In this document: positions 46,889 to 55,265 of the stretch, in pieces
Layout: each line of letters begins with the position of its first letter
Numbering within the stretch: the stretch's first letter is position 1
Assembly: GCA_938048455.1 (NCBI GenBank)
Contig: CALIUY010000047.1
Coordinates: 1-55,265, forward strand
DNA: 55,265 nucleotides
Reading direction: 5' to 3'
Source of the DNA: an uncultured Desulfobacterales bacterium
GTDB lineage: Bacteria; Desulfobacterota; Desulfobacteria; Desulfobacterales; SpSt-501
Notes under the pieces: model-generated
What the model was told of the DNA's origin: nothing
The model's input: only the letters and a program-made list of their open reading frames with translations
The model's database searches: none
Made by a program: the position numbers and the translations under genes

Positions 46889-48847
46889 ATGTCCTTTCGC
46901 CTAAAGCTGTCCCTCCTGATTTCATTCGGCTTTATCGTGTTGACCACGCCCGTTTTCGCCCAACCGGCCGACGTGTCCGACGAGGACGACCCCGGCCCGG
47001 TTCCGCCGCGCCTCTCCTGGCTGGACGGAGAAGTTGACTTCGAGCGCGAGGGAAGCGATGGGGTACAAGAAGCCGTGGTCAACCTTCCCCTTGCTCCCCG
47101 GGATCTCCTCCGCACCGGCCCTCGGGGATCCTTTGAAATCCAGTTCGGCCCCCAGGCCTTCGCCCGCGGCTGGTCGAGGACCCGCCTCGGCCTGGAGCAA
47201 CGGGAGCGGGAGCGCCTGCGTTTCGATTTCCAGGGGGGCGATCTCGCTGTGGATATCCGTCGCGATCCGGCGGCGACCGCCCTGGAAATCCGGGCGGACG
47301 GCTTTGTTGCCTCGATCCATCGCGCAGGATACTACCGGTTCAAAACGGATGCCGGAAAAAGCGTCATTCGGGTTCACCGTCAAGGTCACGCGGTGCTATG
47401 GCTCGCCGACGGCGGGCGGATTGAAGTCTCCGCCGGCGAGGAATGTACGGTGGACCCGGAGCGGCCGAAAGCCTTTTCTCTGAGGCCGGCGCCGGCGGAA
47501 GACTCCTTCGACCACTGGAACATCGCCCGCACCGATTACCTCGTGCAGAGCGAAAGCGAACGCTATGTTCCACCGGATCTTTACGGGACCAGAGAACTCG
47601 ATCGACATGGGAGCTGGAGCCGCGTCCCCGAGTACGGCCCGGTCTGGACACCTCATGCCGTCCCCGCCGGTTGGGTTCCCTACAGCACCGGCTTCTGGAT
47701 CCTCGACCCTTATTACGGCTGGACCTGGGTCGATGCCCAGCCCTGGGGCTGGGCGCCCTTCCATTACGGGCGCTGGGTAATTGTTCAAGGCCGCTGGGGC
47801 TGGGCGCCCGGTCCGGTCAGGGTGCGGCCCGTTTACGCGCCGGCCCTGGTCATTTTCACTTCCTCCCCCTCTGGAAGCATCCTTTTCAGTCTCAGCGGTC
47901 CGCCGCGGGCCTGGGTGGCTCTCGGCTGGGGTGAGCCCTGCATTCCCTGGTGGGGCCATGCCGCATTCCGGCGACCGTGGTGGGGCGGCTGGGGTGGACC
48001 TCGTGTGGTGAACCACGTGGTGATCCAAAAAAATACGGTCGTTCACGTTCACCACCTGCGCTCCTTCGAGCACGCCCACATCCACCGGGCGGTGGTCAAG
48101 GCGCGCGATGATCACTTCCCCCGCGGCCATCGGGAGCGCGATCGTTTCGCCGGCCCCGGGAACCCCGTGTTGCGGGAACACGCAAGGGAGACCTCCCGGC
48201 CGCCGGGAGAAATTCGTCTTCCGGAAGGCGGGAGCCGAAGGCCGCCGCGGGGTTTCGAACCGGCCAAAGAGGTCCGCACTCCGATCACCGAAGCGGGCCG
48301 CGATCCCCTCCCCGCCTCGGAATCCGCACCTCCTCGCCGGCCGGCCCCGCCCGGCGAGGCGAAAACCCTCCGAACCCGTCCGGAAGCCGGTTCGTTTTCG
48401 GGAGTCACGCCTTCGGCAGATTCCCCGTTGCCGAATCGCAGCGAAGGCCGAGGGCCAAAGCGGGTTTTCGAGGAGAGAAAAGAGATCCGCACCCCGATCA
48501 CCGAGGCCGGGCGGCAGCCCCTCCCTCTTGCGGCGCCGTTTATGCGACGCGATTCGGAGCCGAGACTCGAATTTCCGACCATCCGCATGCAAAACGGTGT
48601 GGGGCAGGCCCCACGGCGAGCCCCCGAGGTGACCGCCCCGGGGGGAGGCTCTGATCCGCGACGCTATCTGCAGCGGCAAGGAGGCTCTGCCGCCGCGCAG
48701 GCGCCTGCGGCTTCATCCATCGGAGAAAGCCGCCGTGTCGAGTCGCGTCCTCCCGGTCCGGTACGAACGCCCTTCTCCGCGGCCGAACCCGCAGGGGGCA
48801 TGCCGCAGCGCGAGAGAATTCCCGGGCGGGGGAAAAGCTTCGACTAG
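46889..48847 (+). CDS. Exported FecR-like/DUF6600-type protein with proline- and arginine-rich tail
   Basis: 652 residues. A signal peptide (KLSLLISFGFIVLTTPVFA) is followed by a FecR-like beta region (about 40-190, with RTGPRGSFEIQFG) and a Trp/Gly-rich DUF6600-like block (GWVPYSTGFWILDPYYGWTW, then PWGWAPFHYGRWV, GRWGWAPGPV). The last 200 residues are low complexity, rich in Pro, Arg and Glu, with a repeated element (EVRTPITEAGRDPLP and EIRTPITEAGRQPLP). The ATG at 46889 has GGGAG about eight bases upstream and opens directly into the signal peptide. The function of the family is unknown; envelope location is likely. Confidence 0.85.
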   Translation: MSFRLKLSLLISFGFIVLTTPVFAQPADVSDEDDPGPVPPRLSWLDGEVDFEREGSDGVQEAVVNLPLAPRDLLRTGPRGSFEIQFGPQAFARGWSRTRLGLEQRERERLRFDFQGGDLAVDIRRDPAATALEIRADGFVASIHRAGYYRFKTDAGKSVIRVHRQGHAVLWLADGGRIEVSAGEECTVDPERPKAFSLRPAPAEDSFDHWNIARTDYLVQSESERYVPPDLYGTRELDRHGSWSRVPEYGPVWTPHAVPAGWVPYSTGFWILDPYYGWTWVDAQPWGWAPFHYGRWVIVQGRWGWAPGPVRVRPVYAPALVIFTSSPSGSILFSLSGPPRAWVALGWGEPCIPWWGHAAFRRPWWGGWGGPRVVNHVVIQKNTVVHVHHLRSFEHAHIHRAVVKARDDHFPRGHRERDRFAGPGNPVLREHARETSRPPGEIRLPEGGSRRPPRGFEPAKEVRTPITEAGRDPLPASESAPPRRPAPPGEAKTLRTRPEAGSFSGVTPSADSPLPNRSEGRGPKRVFEERKEIRTPITEAGRQPLPLAAPFMRRDSEPRLEFPTIRMQNGVGQAPRRAPEVTAPGGGSDPRRYLQRQGGSAAAQAPAASSIGESRRVESRPPGPVRTPFSAAEPAGGMPQRERIPGRGKSFD

Positions 48848-48869
48848 CCTTGCGCCCATCTGTAAAAAT

Positions 48870-48909
48870 ACGTCAACTGGCGTCAAATGAAGTAAAATGA
48901 CGTCAGCGG
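48870..48909 (+). repeat. Four tandem 10-bp repeats upstream of the RHS-module promoter
   Basis: ACGTCAACTG, GCGTCAAATG, AAGTAAAATG and ACGTCAGCGG follow one another without gaps (48870, 48880, 48890, 48900). The shared core is GTCAA at a 10-base period, about one DNA helix turn. A TGACGTCA palindrome spans the third/fourth junction (48898-48905). The array ends 13 bases before the -35 box. Confidence 0.8.
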
Positions 48910-48922
48910 TAAATTTTTGCCG

Positions 48923-48950
48923 TTGACCGCCCCGATTCTCCTTTGATAGG
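48923..48950 (+). promoter_or_regulatory. Candidate promoter of the PASTA/RHS module
   Basis: TTGACC (48923-48928), 16-base spacer, GATAGG (48945-48950), giving a start near 48957 and a leader of about 23 bases. The weak -10 and the repeat array just upstream fit an activated promoter. Confidence 0.5.
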
Positions 48951-48979
48951 GGGCCTGCTGTCTTCGACCGGGGCGGGCC

Positions 48980-50173
48980 ATGGAGGAGAAGAAAAATTCC
49001 TTTCTTTTCCTTTTGTCCTTTTCGGTGGCGCTTTCTTTTCTAGCGCTTGCTTTTCATGGCGTTTTTCGTTACCCGCCGCCTTTCCCCCCGGAGTCTCCTC
49101 CATCCTCTTCTCATCGCGGCGCTGACCGCCCCCCTGCCTTCGTACAGGCAACTCGTAGGGAACCCCAATCACCGGAGGCGGCGCTTTCATCGGTCGGAAA
49201 AAGTCTTGCTCCTGCAGCCACAGTCTCTCCCCCTTTCGCTGCAAAAACCCCTGCAGCCATGGCCGATAAGGCTCGCAGCGGAGAATCCTCGGCTTCTCCT
49301 CTTTCGGCGATGCCTTCCGGGCCTCGTGAAGCGGGGCTGAGGGGTCAGATCACCCCGTTTGCTGCGCCTCCACCGGGAATCCAGGGCCGATTTGTCGGTG
49401 ACGCCCCGCAAAGAGAATCCGCCGCGGATACCGTTTCCCTGAATCGTCGGCGCTCCCGGCTCATCGCCCATCCTGGAGAGGATCGCAGGGCGGTGACCGG
49501 TCAGGCGGTCGTTCTCCGAGGCCGGCCGGAGACCACGGAAGCCGATTTCGGCAGCGTCTCCTATCGCTGGCGGCTGATCGCGCGGCCGGATCGAAGCTCG
49601 ACCGAGATCGCCGATCCCACGGCAGAAGAGGCCACTCTTCAACCCGATACGCCCGGTGTTTATACGGTGGAACTCCGCACGTCGGTGGAGGGAGAGGAAA
49701 GCCTTCCGCAACACATCGTGATCAGGGCCGAAGAGACCGGCCTCAAGATGCCCGAGGTGACCGGTCTTCCGCTCGAGCAGGCGCGTTCCCTGCTGGAAGC
49801 ATCCGGGATCGCCCTCGAGGCCATCTCCATTTTTCTAAGTTCGCAGATTCCCGACGGTCAGGTGCTCGCCCAAGACCCTTCGGCCGGCTCCCCCCTGGAG
49901 GGTATGCCGGCGGTGCGCTTGACCATCGCCCTGTCCCCCGAAACCGACGCCGACGGCGACGGGCTTCCCGATGCCTGGGAATATCAAACGTTCGGGCACC
50001 TAAAGGAGGGGGCCGATCAGGACAGCGACGGCGACGGTTTTGCCAACATCCAGGAATACCGCATCGGGACCCATCCCGCAGACCGCGGCGAGGCTCCCGT
50101 CTCGGCGGCGAACCTTTTCGAATACGACTCCTTCGGCCGAATCGTTTTCAAGCAGATCGCGCTCGAGCCATGA
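48980..50173 (+). CDS. Exported PKD-like/PASTA/calcium-repeat protein with a single YD motif at its end
   Basis: 397 residues. Residues 8-27 form a signal anchor; 30-165 is Pro/Ser/Ala-rich and low complexity; about 168-250 resembles a PKD/Ig-like fold (GQAVVLRG, YRWRLIA, TPGVYTVEL); 255-318 is a PASTA domain (MPEVTGLPLEQARSLLEASG, then DPSAGSPL); 322-366 holds two calcium-loop repeats (DADGDGLPDAWEY and DSDGDGFANIQEYRIGTHP). The last residues read FEYDSFGRIVFKQI, a lone YD repeat. The stop overlaps the RHS gene start (ATGA). It is probably an outer-surface or periplasmic partner of the RHS protein. No named family recognised as a whole. Confidence 0.85.
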   Translation: MEEKKNSFLFLLSFSVALSFLALAFHGVFRYPPPFPPESPPSSSHRGADRPPAFVQATRREPQSPEAALSSVGKSLAPAATVSPPFAAKTPAAMADKARSGESSASPLSAMPSGPREAGLRGQITPFAAPPPGIQGRFVGDAPQRESAADTVSLNRRRSRLIAHPGEDRRAVTGQAVVLRGRPETTEADFGSVSYRWRLIARPDRSSTEIADPTAEEATLQPDTPGVYTVELRTSVEGEESLPQHIVIRAEETGLKMPEVTGLPLEQARSLLEASGIALEAISIFLSSQIPDGQVLAQDPSAGSPLEGMPAVRLTIALSPETDADGDGLPDAWEYQTFGHLKEGADQDSDGDGFANIQEYRIGTHPADRGEAPVSAANLFEYDSFGRIVFKQIALEP

Positions 50174-53100
50174 AACGGAGAACGCACCGCCCCGCCTGGG
50201 CCATCGCAATCGGTCTGTGGGTTTTTGTCTTTGGGGGTTCCACCCCCTTTCTCCACGCCCTGGAGGATTCCCCCTACGACCCGGCCATTCTCCCCCCGGA
50301 TACGATCAACCCGCCGCTGCCCCAGATCCAGCCGGCTCCTTTTGCCAACAGCGGTGCACTGGTCTTGAAATTTCCCATTCCCCTCCCGCCGGGAAGAAGG
50401 GGGATGACCCCCGATCTCGGCCTCACTTACCGCAGCGGTTCAGGAAACGGAATCCTCGGTGTAGGCTGGCAGCTCACGCTCGGGGTGATCCGTCGCCAGA
50501 CGAAAGACGGCCTTGATTACCGCGCAGAACGATTCGAACACGATGCCGAGGAACTCGTCCCCCGACCCGACTGGGGACGCGGCTTTTATGGAGCGAAACG
50601 CGAGGCGGCGTTTCGCAAGTACCGCTTCCTCGCCGATCGGCAAGGATGGGAAGCGACGGATCGCGAGGGTCGAATTTATCATTTCGGCCGCAGCGCCGAA
50701 TCGCGCCTGGAAAACGAATTCGGCGTTCTGGCTTGGTTTCTGGAGAAGGTCGAGGATGCAAACGGCAACTGGTACCGGATTCGCTACAACCGGGATGCGG
50801 GCCAGGTCTATCCCGCGGAGATCCTCTATACCGGCCACGACCGCCTCGGCCCGGCCCATCGCGTGGAATTCCTCTACGGCGCTCGTCCCGACCCGATTGA
50901 ATCTTATGAGAGCCGCACCCGTGTCGTGACCGCCAGAAGGCTCGAGGCGGTGCGCACGACGGCTGCCGGCCAGCCGGCACGCTTGTTCCAATTTCTCTAT
51001 GAAAGCGGCAGCACGGGCCGATCGCGGCTGAAGGAGATCCGCGCCGAGCCGCTACCGCCGGTACGCTTTTTTTACCAGGAGGGCGGGGACGGCACGTTTC
51101 GTGTCGCTGCGAAAAACGCAACCCAAGGATCCAACGCCGCCGGATTTGTCTTCTTCGGTGCCGCCGACGGAGACGGCTACCCCGATCTCTTCAAGTTCGA
51201 TGCGCGGGGGTTCGTCCCCTATGTCCAGGTATACCTCTCCGACGGCGCCGGCGGCTTTCGGGGCAGTGTCCGGACGCAACTGGAAGGGGATGCAAACACC
51301 GTCGGTTTCCTTCATGTCGCCGATTTCGACGGCGATGGCCTGGCCGACATTCTCAAGGTGCAGTCGCGGGGGTTGGACGGCGCGGTTTTTTTCCACCGCG
51401 GCACGGGAAACGGCTCCTTCGGCCGGGGAGTGCGATCGGCGTTCGGCGGAGCCAACGATCCCGGAAGAATTCTTGTGGGCGATGTCGTCGGCCAGGACGG
51501 CCGGCTCGAGCTCGTGCGCCTGACGACGCGCTCAGGGCTGGTGACCGTCCACCGGATGCTCGATTCGGGGCGTTTCGATTCCGGGGTGACAAGCGACCTG
51601 CGGGCCGTTCTCGACACCGGCCGAGTGTTTTTGATGGACGCCGACGGCGACCGCCGCGAGGATCTCGTGCGCACGGGGAATTCGTCTCTCGTCACCGTAC
51701 ATCCGGCGCAAGGGGACGGCACCTTCGGCGCGGGAATCGTGACCGACCTGCGCAACGGCCCGAACAACCCCGGATCCCTTCTGGTGGGGGATTTCAACGG
51801 CGATGGGCTTCCGGATTTGCTCAAGGTCCATCCGCTTTCCTCCCGGGTGAGCGTTCATTATTCTTTGGGCACCGGTTCATTTGCCCCGGGGATCGAAACC
51901 GACCTCGGCGGACCGCCGATCGACGCCGGCAGGATCCGGGTGGCCGATGTGAACGGCGACGGCCGAGCCGACATCCTGCTCGACGCCTTCAACGCGGATA
52001 CCGTGCGCTGTCACCTCGCAACCCACGAGGGTCGCTTTCTTCCGGCCGCGAGCTCCTCTTTGCCCGGCGGCTCCCCGCTCAAAGGCTTTCTTGCCGCGGC
52101 GAATATGGACGGCGCTGGCGGAGCGGATCTCACGTTGCGCGATTCTTACGGCGGCTTTACGACCCTGCTTGGCGCGCCGGAGGTCCCGGATCTGCTATCC
52201 GGGCTGGAAAACGGATTCGGCGGCACGACCCGTTTTCGCTATCGGCCCTCGAGCGAGGCCGAAAACCGCTATCTCCCCTTTCCGGTGGAAACGATCGCCG
52301 CGATCGAAACCCGGGACGGCAACGGAAATTCCTTCGTCCACGAATACGACTTTTCCGGGGGCTTCTACGATCGGGAACAGGCCGAGTTCCGCGGCTTCGC
52401 CCGCATGGAGGAGTATCGGCCCGATGGGAGTTTGTCAGAGGCCGAGTATCATCAGGACGAATACCTCACCGGAAAGGAGACGCACGTCCTGAGGCGCGGG
52501 CCCTCCGCAGCGCTTCTTTCCCGCACCCGCTTCGCCTGGCGGGCCGAACCCCTGTTCGGCGAAGCGCGGTTTGTCCACCTCGGAGCAAAAATCGAGGAGC
52601 GGTTTCTCAATCCGACCGTCGTTTCCCGCTTCGACTTCGATCACAGCCCCATGCACGGAGGCCTGATGCAGCTACGCCGCTCCGGGACGGAGGCGGAGGA
52701 AACGATCACGACCTACACCCATCGCAACCTGGGCTTCTGGAACTGGAAAGTGGAACAGGAGACCCTGAGCGGGGCGGACAGAGCTCCGCTCCGCCAGACC
52801 CGCTACGCCTACGACAACCGGGGGAATCTGATCCTGAAGGAGCGCGTCAACGACAGCGGGATCTCCTCCAAAGAGCGCCTGAGCTACGATCCCTTCGGCA
52901 ACGTGGTCGAAAAAATCGACGGCCGGGGGAACCCGACCCGTTACGAGTACGATGCGTCGACAGCCTCCTTTCCGATGCGGATTCTGCTTCCGAAAACGAA
53001 CGATACGGAGCATGTCTGGAAAATCCCGCGTTTCGACTATCGCATCGGCAAGGCATCCATCATAGAAGACGAAAACGGGAACCGTACCCTTTACACCTAC

Positions 53101-55265
53101 GATGCGGCGGGCCGTCTCGTTCGTGTCGATTATCCGGACGGCGGCCGAAAAACACTCTCCTACCGCCAGGCTCCCCTCCCCTACCGTGTGCGCTTGAGCC
53201 TCTATTCGGGCCCGGGCCTGCCCCAGGTGATCGAGGAGGATTTCGACGGGCTGGGACGAAAGATCCACAGCACCCGCTACGGGGAAAAGGGACGGGCCAT
53301 CCAGAGCAGCTGGAAATATGACGCCTTGGGAAGGGTCGTGCTTCTGAAAGGCCCGTGCTTTGCGGACTCGAACGCCTGCCGCACCGAGGGGACCGTTTAT
53401 GACCCCTGGGATCGCCCGGTCGAGGTCCGAAAAGCCCACGGCGATCACGGGTTCGTCACCACGCACTATCGCTATGCGGGAAGCGCAGCCACCGCTACGG
53501 ACCCCGACGGCTCATCGCACACCAGAGTCCTGGATCATCTGGGCCGCATCGTCCGCCTGATCGAACACGGAGACCGCGGAGACCTGGTGACGCAATTCGA
53601 CTACGACGCCGCGGGGGAAGTCATCCGCATCGTCCACCCCGCCGGAGTGGAGACCCGTTTCGTCCGCGACAACCTGGGAAACCCGATCGTCATCCGCGAT
53701 CCGGATATGGGCACCTGGACCTACGCTTACGACGAAAACGGCAACCTCGTTTCCCAAACCGACGCGCGCGGACGGGTGACCCAGCTCGATTACGACGCCT
53801 TGAACCGCCTGACGGCCCGCCGCGCCCTTGCTTCCGGCGAGACGGTCCGCTACGACTACGACAATGCAAAAGTGCCCAACGGAATCGGGCGGCTTGCGTC
53901 GATCTCAGCTCCTCACGTTTCGACCTTCTTTGATGCCTGGGACGAGATGGGCAGGTTGATTTCCGAAACGAAGCTCTTCCGCGGCGATACCAGGCGCTAC
54001 ACCACCACCCGGCAGTTCGACGCTGCAGGAAATCTCCTCGCCCTCGGCTATCCGCTTGACGCCCTCCGCATCCAGTACACCTATCACCCCGGAACCCATC
54101 TTCTGCACCGGGTACTCGATGAGGCCGGACGCGAAATCGCTGCCTTTGAGGACTACAACGCGGATGGAAACGCCGGGTATGCCTATTTCGGAAACGGCAC
54201 CGAAACGCTCCGGACCCATGACCCGCTCTCCGGCGTGATCAAGTCGATCCGCGTTCGCTCTCCCGCGCCCGATAACGGCGGAAATCTTCTTCACCTCGAA
54301 TATGACTATACTCCCGGGGGAGACATCGCCGCCATCCGCAATCCTCTCTCCGGCATCAACCGCATCTATACTTATGATAGACTCCATCGCCTGATCGCGG
54401 AACGCGCCGACCCCCCGATTTTTGTCCACCCTGCGAACATTTTGCGGTTGCGATACACCTACGGGGAGTCCTTCCCCTTTCATGGACCGCAGGAGATCGA
54501 GACAAATGGCCGACGGGAATTGTTGGAATACGACGAAAACGGAAATGTCACCCGCGCGCCGGCGGTTGCCGGCGTTGGTATAAGCGCCGAAAGACGCCTC
54601 GCCTACGACGATCAGAACCGCACAACGCACGTTCAACAGCCGGGAGTTTCGTGCCGCCAATCGGCGGACGCTGCTTCCTGCCCGGATAGCCTCGAATTCT
54701 TCTACGACGGGCTGAATCGCCGTGCAGTCAAACGCGCCTCTTCCTTCCTTGTCCAATACATCGGCCCCCACTTCGAGATCCGAGACGGCGAACCCCTCTG
54801 CCATGTCTTCGCCAAGGACCTTCGCCTAGCTGCGGTTTCCTCGAAGAGAATCCGCTATCTGCACAAAGATCACCTGCTCAGCACGGTTGCGGTCAGCGAC
54901 GAACAAGGCGCAAAAGTTCTTTCTGCCGACTACACGCCGTTCGGAGTGTTGCGTAGCGTTTCTTCATCTTCCTCGCGCTACGGCTACACCGACCAGGAAA
55001 TCGATTTCGCAGAAGGCCTCTACAACTTCAAGGCCCGCCTCTACGACGCCCATCTTGCGCTCTTTCTTTCTCCCGATCCCTATCGCTCTGCCGATCTTGC
55101 AAAATCTCTTCTGTTTCAGCGCGAAAAAGCATCCCGCTCGAACTTTCAGGGCCCTTCGCGGCTCACTTTTCAGAACCCCCTTTCGAGCACACAGCTATCG
55201 CTCAATGAGGCAAAATCAATCGGCTTCAACCGCTTCGCCTATGCCCATCAGAATCCAATCAACTT
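50170..55265 (+). CDS. Giant SpvB/FG-GAP/YD-repeat (RHS/TcC-like) protein, 3' partial
   Basis: About 1698 codons are visible and the frame is still open at the window end. A signal peptide (AIAIGLWVFVFGGSTPFLHA) precedes an SpvB-like N-terminus (SGALVLKFPIPLPPGRRGMT, then LTYRSGSGNGILGVGWQL; about 50300-51100), a run of FG-GAP/VCBS calcium motifs (51160-52130), a TcdB-middle-like segment beginning NGFGGTTRFRY, then at least a dozen YD repeats (about 52800-54750; YTYDAAGRLVRV, WKYDALGRVVLL, YAYDENGNLVSQ). The RHS core YGYTDQEIDFAEGLYNFKAR with FLSPDP lies near 54980-55080. In RHS and Tc toxins this shell encloses a variable C-terminal effector, which would lie just beyond the window. The ATG overlaps the preceding stop. 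Confidence 0.93.
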   Translation, partial: MKRRTHRPAWAIAIGLWVFVFGGSTPFLHALEDSPYDPAILPPDTINPPLPQIQPAPFANSGALVLKFPIPLPPGRRGMTPDLGLTYRSGSGNGILGVGWQLTLGVIRRQTKDGLDYRAERFEHDAEELVPRPDWGRGFYGAKREAAFRKYRFLADRQGWEATDREGRIYHFGRSAESRLENEFGVLAWFLEKVEDANGNWYRIRYNRDAGQVYPAEILYTGHDRLGPAHRVEFLYGARPDPIESYESRTRVVTARRLEAVRTTAAGQPARLFQFLYESGSTGRSRLKEIRAEPLPPVRFFYQEGGDGTFRVAAKNATQGSNAAGFVFFGAADGDGYPDLFKFDARGFVPYVQVYLSDGAGGFRGSVRTQLEGDANTVGFLHVADFDGDGLADILKVQSRGLDGAVFFHRGTGNGSFGRGVRSAFGGANDPGRILVGDVVGQDGRLELVRLTTRSGLVTVHRMLDSGRFDSGVTSDLRAVLDTGRVFLMDADGDRREDLVRTGNSSLVTVHPAQGDGTFGAGIVTDLRNGPNNPGSLLVGDFNGDGLPDLLKVHPLSSRVSVHYSLGTGSFAPGIETDLGGPPIDAGRIRVADVNGDGRADILLDAFNADTVRCHLATHEGRFLPAASSSLPGGSPLKGFLAAANMDGAGGADLTLRDSYGGFTTLLGAPEVPDLLSGLENGFGGTTRFRYRPSSEAENRYLPFPVETIAAIETRDGNGNSFVHEYDFSGGFYDREQAEFRGFARMEEYRPDGSLSEAEYHQDEYLTGKETHVLRRGPSAALLSRTRFAWRAEPLFGEARFVHLGAKIEERFLNPTVVSRFDFDHSPMHGGLMQLRRSGTEAEETITTYTHRNLGFWNWKVEQETLSGADRAPLRQTRYAYDNRGNLILKERVNDSGISSKERLSYDPFGNVVEKIDGRGNPTRYEYDASTASFPMRILLPKTNDTEHVWKIPRFDYRIGKASIIEDENGNRTLYTYDAAGRLVRVDYPDGGRKTLSYRQAPLPYRVRLSLYSGPGLPQVIEEDFDGLGRKIHSTRYGEKGRAIQSSWKYDALGRVVLLKGPCFADSNACRTEGTVYDPWDRPVEVRKAHGDHGFVTTHYRYAGSAATATDPDGSSHTRVLDHLGRIVRLIEHGDRGDLVTQFDYDAAGEVIRIVHPAGVETRFVRDNLGNPIVIRDPDMGTWTYAYDENGNLVSQTDARGRVTQLDYDALNRLTARRALASGETVRYDYDNAKVPNGIGRLASISAPHVSTFFDAWDEMGRLISETKLFRGDTRRYTTTRQFDAAGNLLALGYPLDALRIQYTYHPGTHLLHRVLDEAGREIAAFEDYNADGNAGYAYFGNGTETLRTHDPLSGVIKSIRVRSPAPDNGGNLLHLEYDYTPGGDIAAIRNPLSGINRIYTYDRLHRLIAERADPPIFVHPANILRLRYTYGESFPFHGPQEIETNGRRELLEYDENGNVTRAPAVAGVGISAERRLAYDDQNRTTHVQQPGVSCRQSADAASCPDSLEFFYDGLNRRAVKRASSFLVQYIGPHFEIRDGEPLCHVFAKDLRLAAVSSKRIRYLHKDHLLSTVAVSDEQGAKVLSADYTPFGVLRSVSSSSSRYGYTDQEIDFAEGLYNFKARLYDAHLALFLSPDPYRSADLAKSLLFQREKASRSNFQGPSRLTFQNPLSSTQLSLNEAKSIGFNRFAYAHQNPIN
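51160..52130 (+). repeat. FG-GAP/VCBS-type calcium motif repeats in the RHS protein
   Basis: Six units spaced about 50-65 residues apart: ADGDGYPDLFKF, DFDGDGLADILKV, DADGDRREDLVRT, DFNGDGLPDLLKV, DVNGDGRADILLD, and a degenerate NMDGAGGADLTLR. DxDGDGxxD is the calcium-binding loop of beta-propeller blades. Confidence 0.88.

Overview
The window is a gene-dense, GC-rich stretch (low 60s percent GC by eye) of a Gram-negative chromosome. Several features suggest a member of the Desulfobacterota or another former deltaproteobacterial lineage: the gene order xseA-xseB-ispA-dxs-tlyA, an MglA GTPase next to a PATAN/cyclic-nucleotide-domain effector and a PilZ protein, a lactate-dehydrogenase-type malate dehydrogenase, an EF-G paralogue of the EF-G2 type, and a PP2C/FHA pair. 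This placement is inferred from gene content only. I found no rRNA, tRNA, CRISPR array, insertion sequence or integrase.

Layout. 1-4121 (+): a surface-polysaccharide and amino-sugar unit, with a WbpM-type nucleotide-sugar dehydratase (5' truncated), a left-handed beta-helix protein resembling the acetyltransferase half of GlmU, and GlmM. A bidirectional terminator separates it from a Bax-inhibitor-like membrane protein. 5041-12821 (+): a small unknown protein, exonuclease VII, isoprenoid precursor genes (ispA, dxs), tlyA, and an EF-G paralogue without the catalytic histidine. 12851-18851 (-): one long co-directional run from mglA through the PATAN/CNB protein, PilZ and purC to a tightly overlapped trio of ParB-like protein, spore-photoproduct-lyase-like radical SAM protein and thermonuclease. 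19030-19965 (+): mdh. 19959-33566 (-): a repair run in which recC, recB, recD, ispF, uvrB and uvrC are mostly joined by start/stop overlaps. 33691-37200: manA, then a PP2C phosphatase with a double-FHA protein, then EF-P. 37402-41214 (+): guaA behind a clear promoter and a leader hairpin, a coiled-coil membrane protein, larB and an unknown protein. 41251-46008 (-): two uncharacterised envelope proteins (one with LRR-like repeats), an FadH/Old Yellow Enzyme-type reductase and an M50 protease. 46195-55265 (+): a metallo-beta-lactamase hydrolase, a secreted DUF6600-type protein, then a two-gene secreted module of a PASTA/calcium-repeat protein coupled to a very large SpvB/FG-GAP/YD-repeat (RHS) protein that runs off the window.

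How genes work together. The repair run collects double-strand-break processing (RecBCD) and nucleotide excision repair (UvrBC). The ParB-like/SPL-like/nuclease trio could be a further nucleic-acid-related module, but its function is not known to me and the nuclease carries an export signal. MglA, PATAN/CNB and PilZ look like one polarity or motility signalling set with c-di-GMP input. PP2C and FHA form the dephosphorylation and phospho-reading parts of Ser/Thr signalling, with no kinase in view.

Most noteworthy signals: four helically phased decamers upstream of the RHS module promoter (48870-48909); a promoter plus terminator-like hairpin in the guaA leader; an apparently leaderless mglA promoter; the ParB-like/SPL-like/SNase operon with changed active-site motifs; and the LRR-like repeat envelope protein. 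Start sites were revised where overlaps or Shine-Dalgarno sites decide them.
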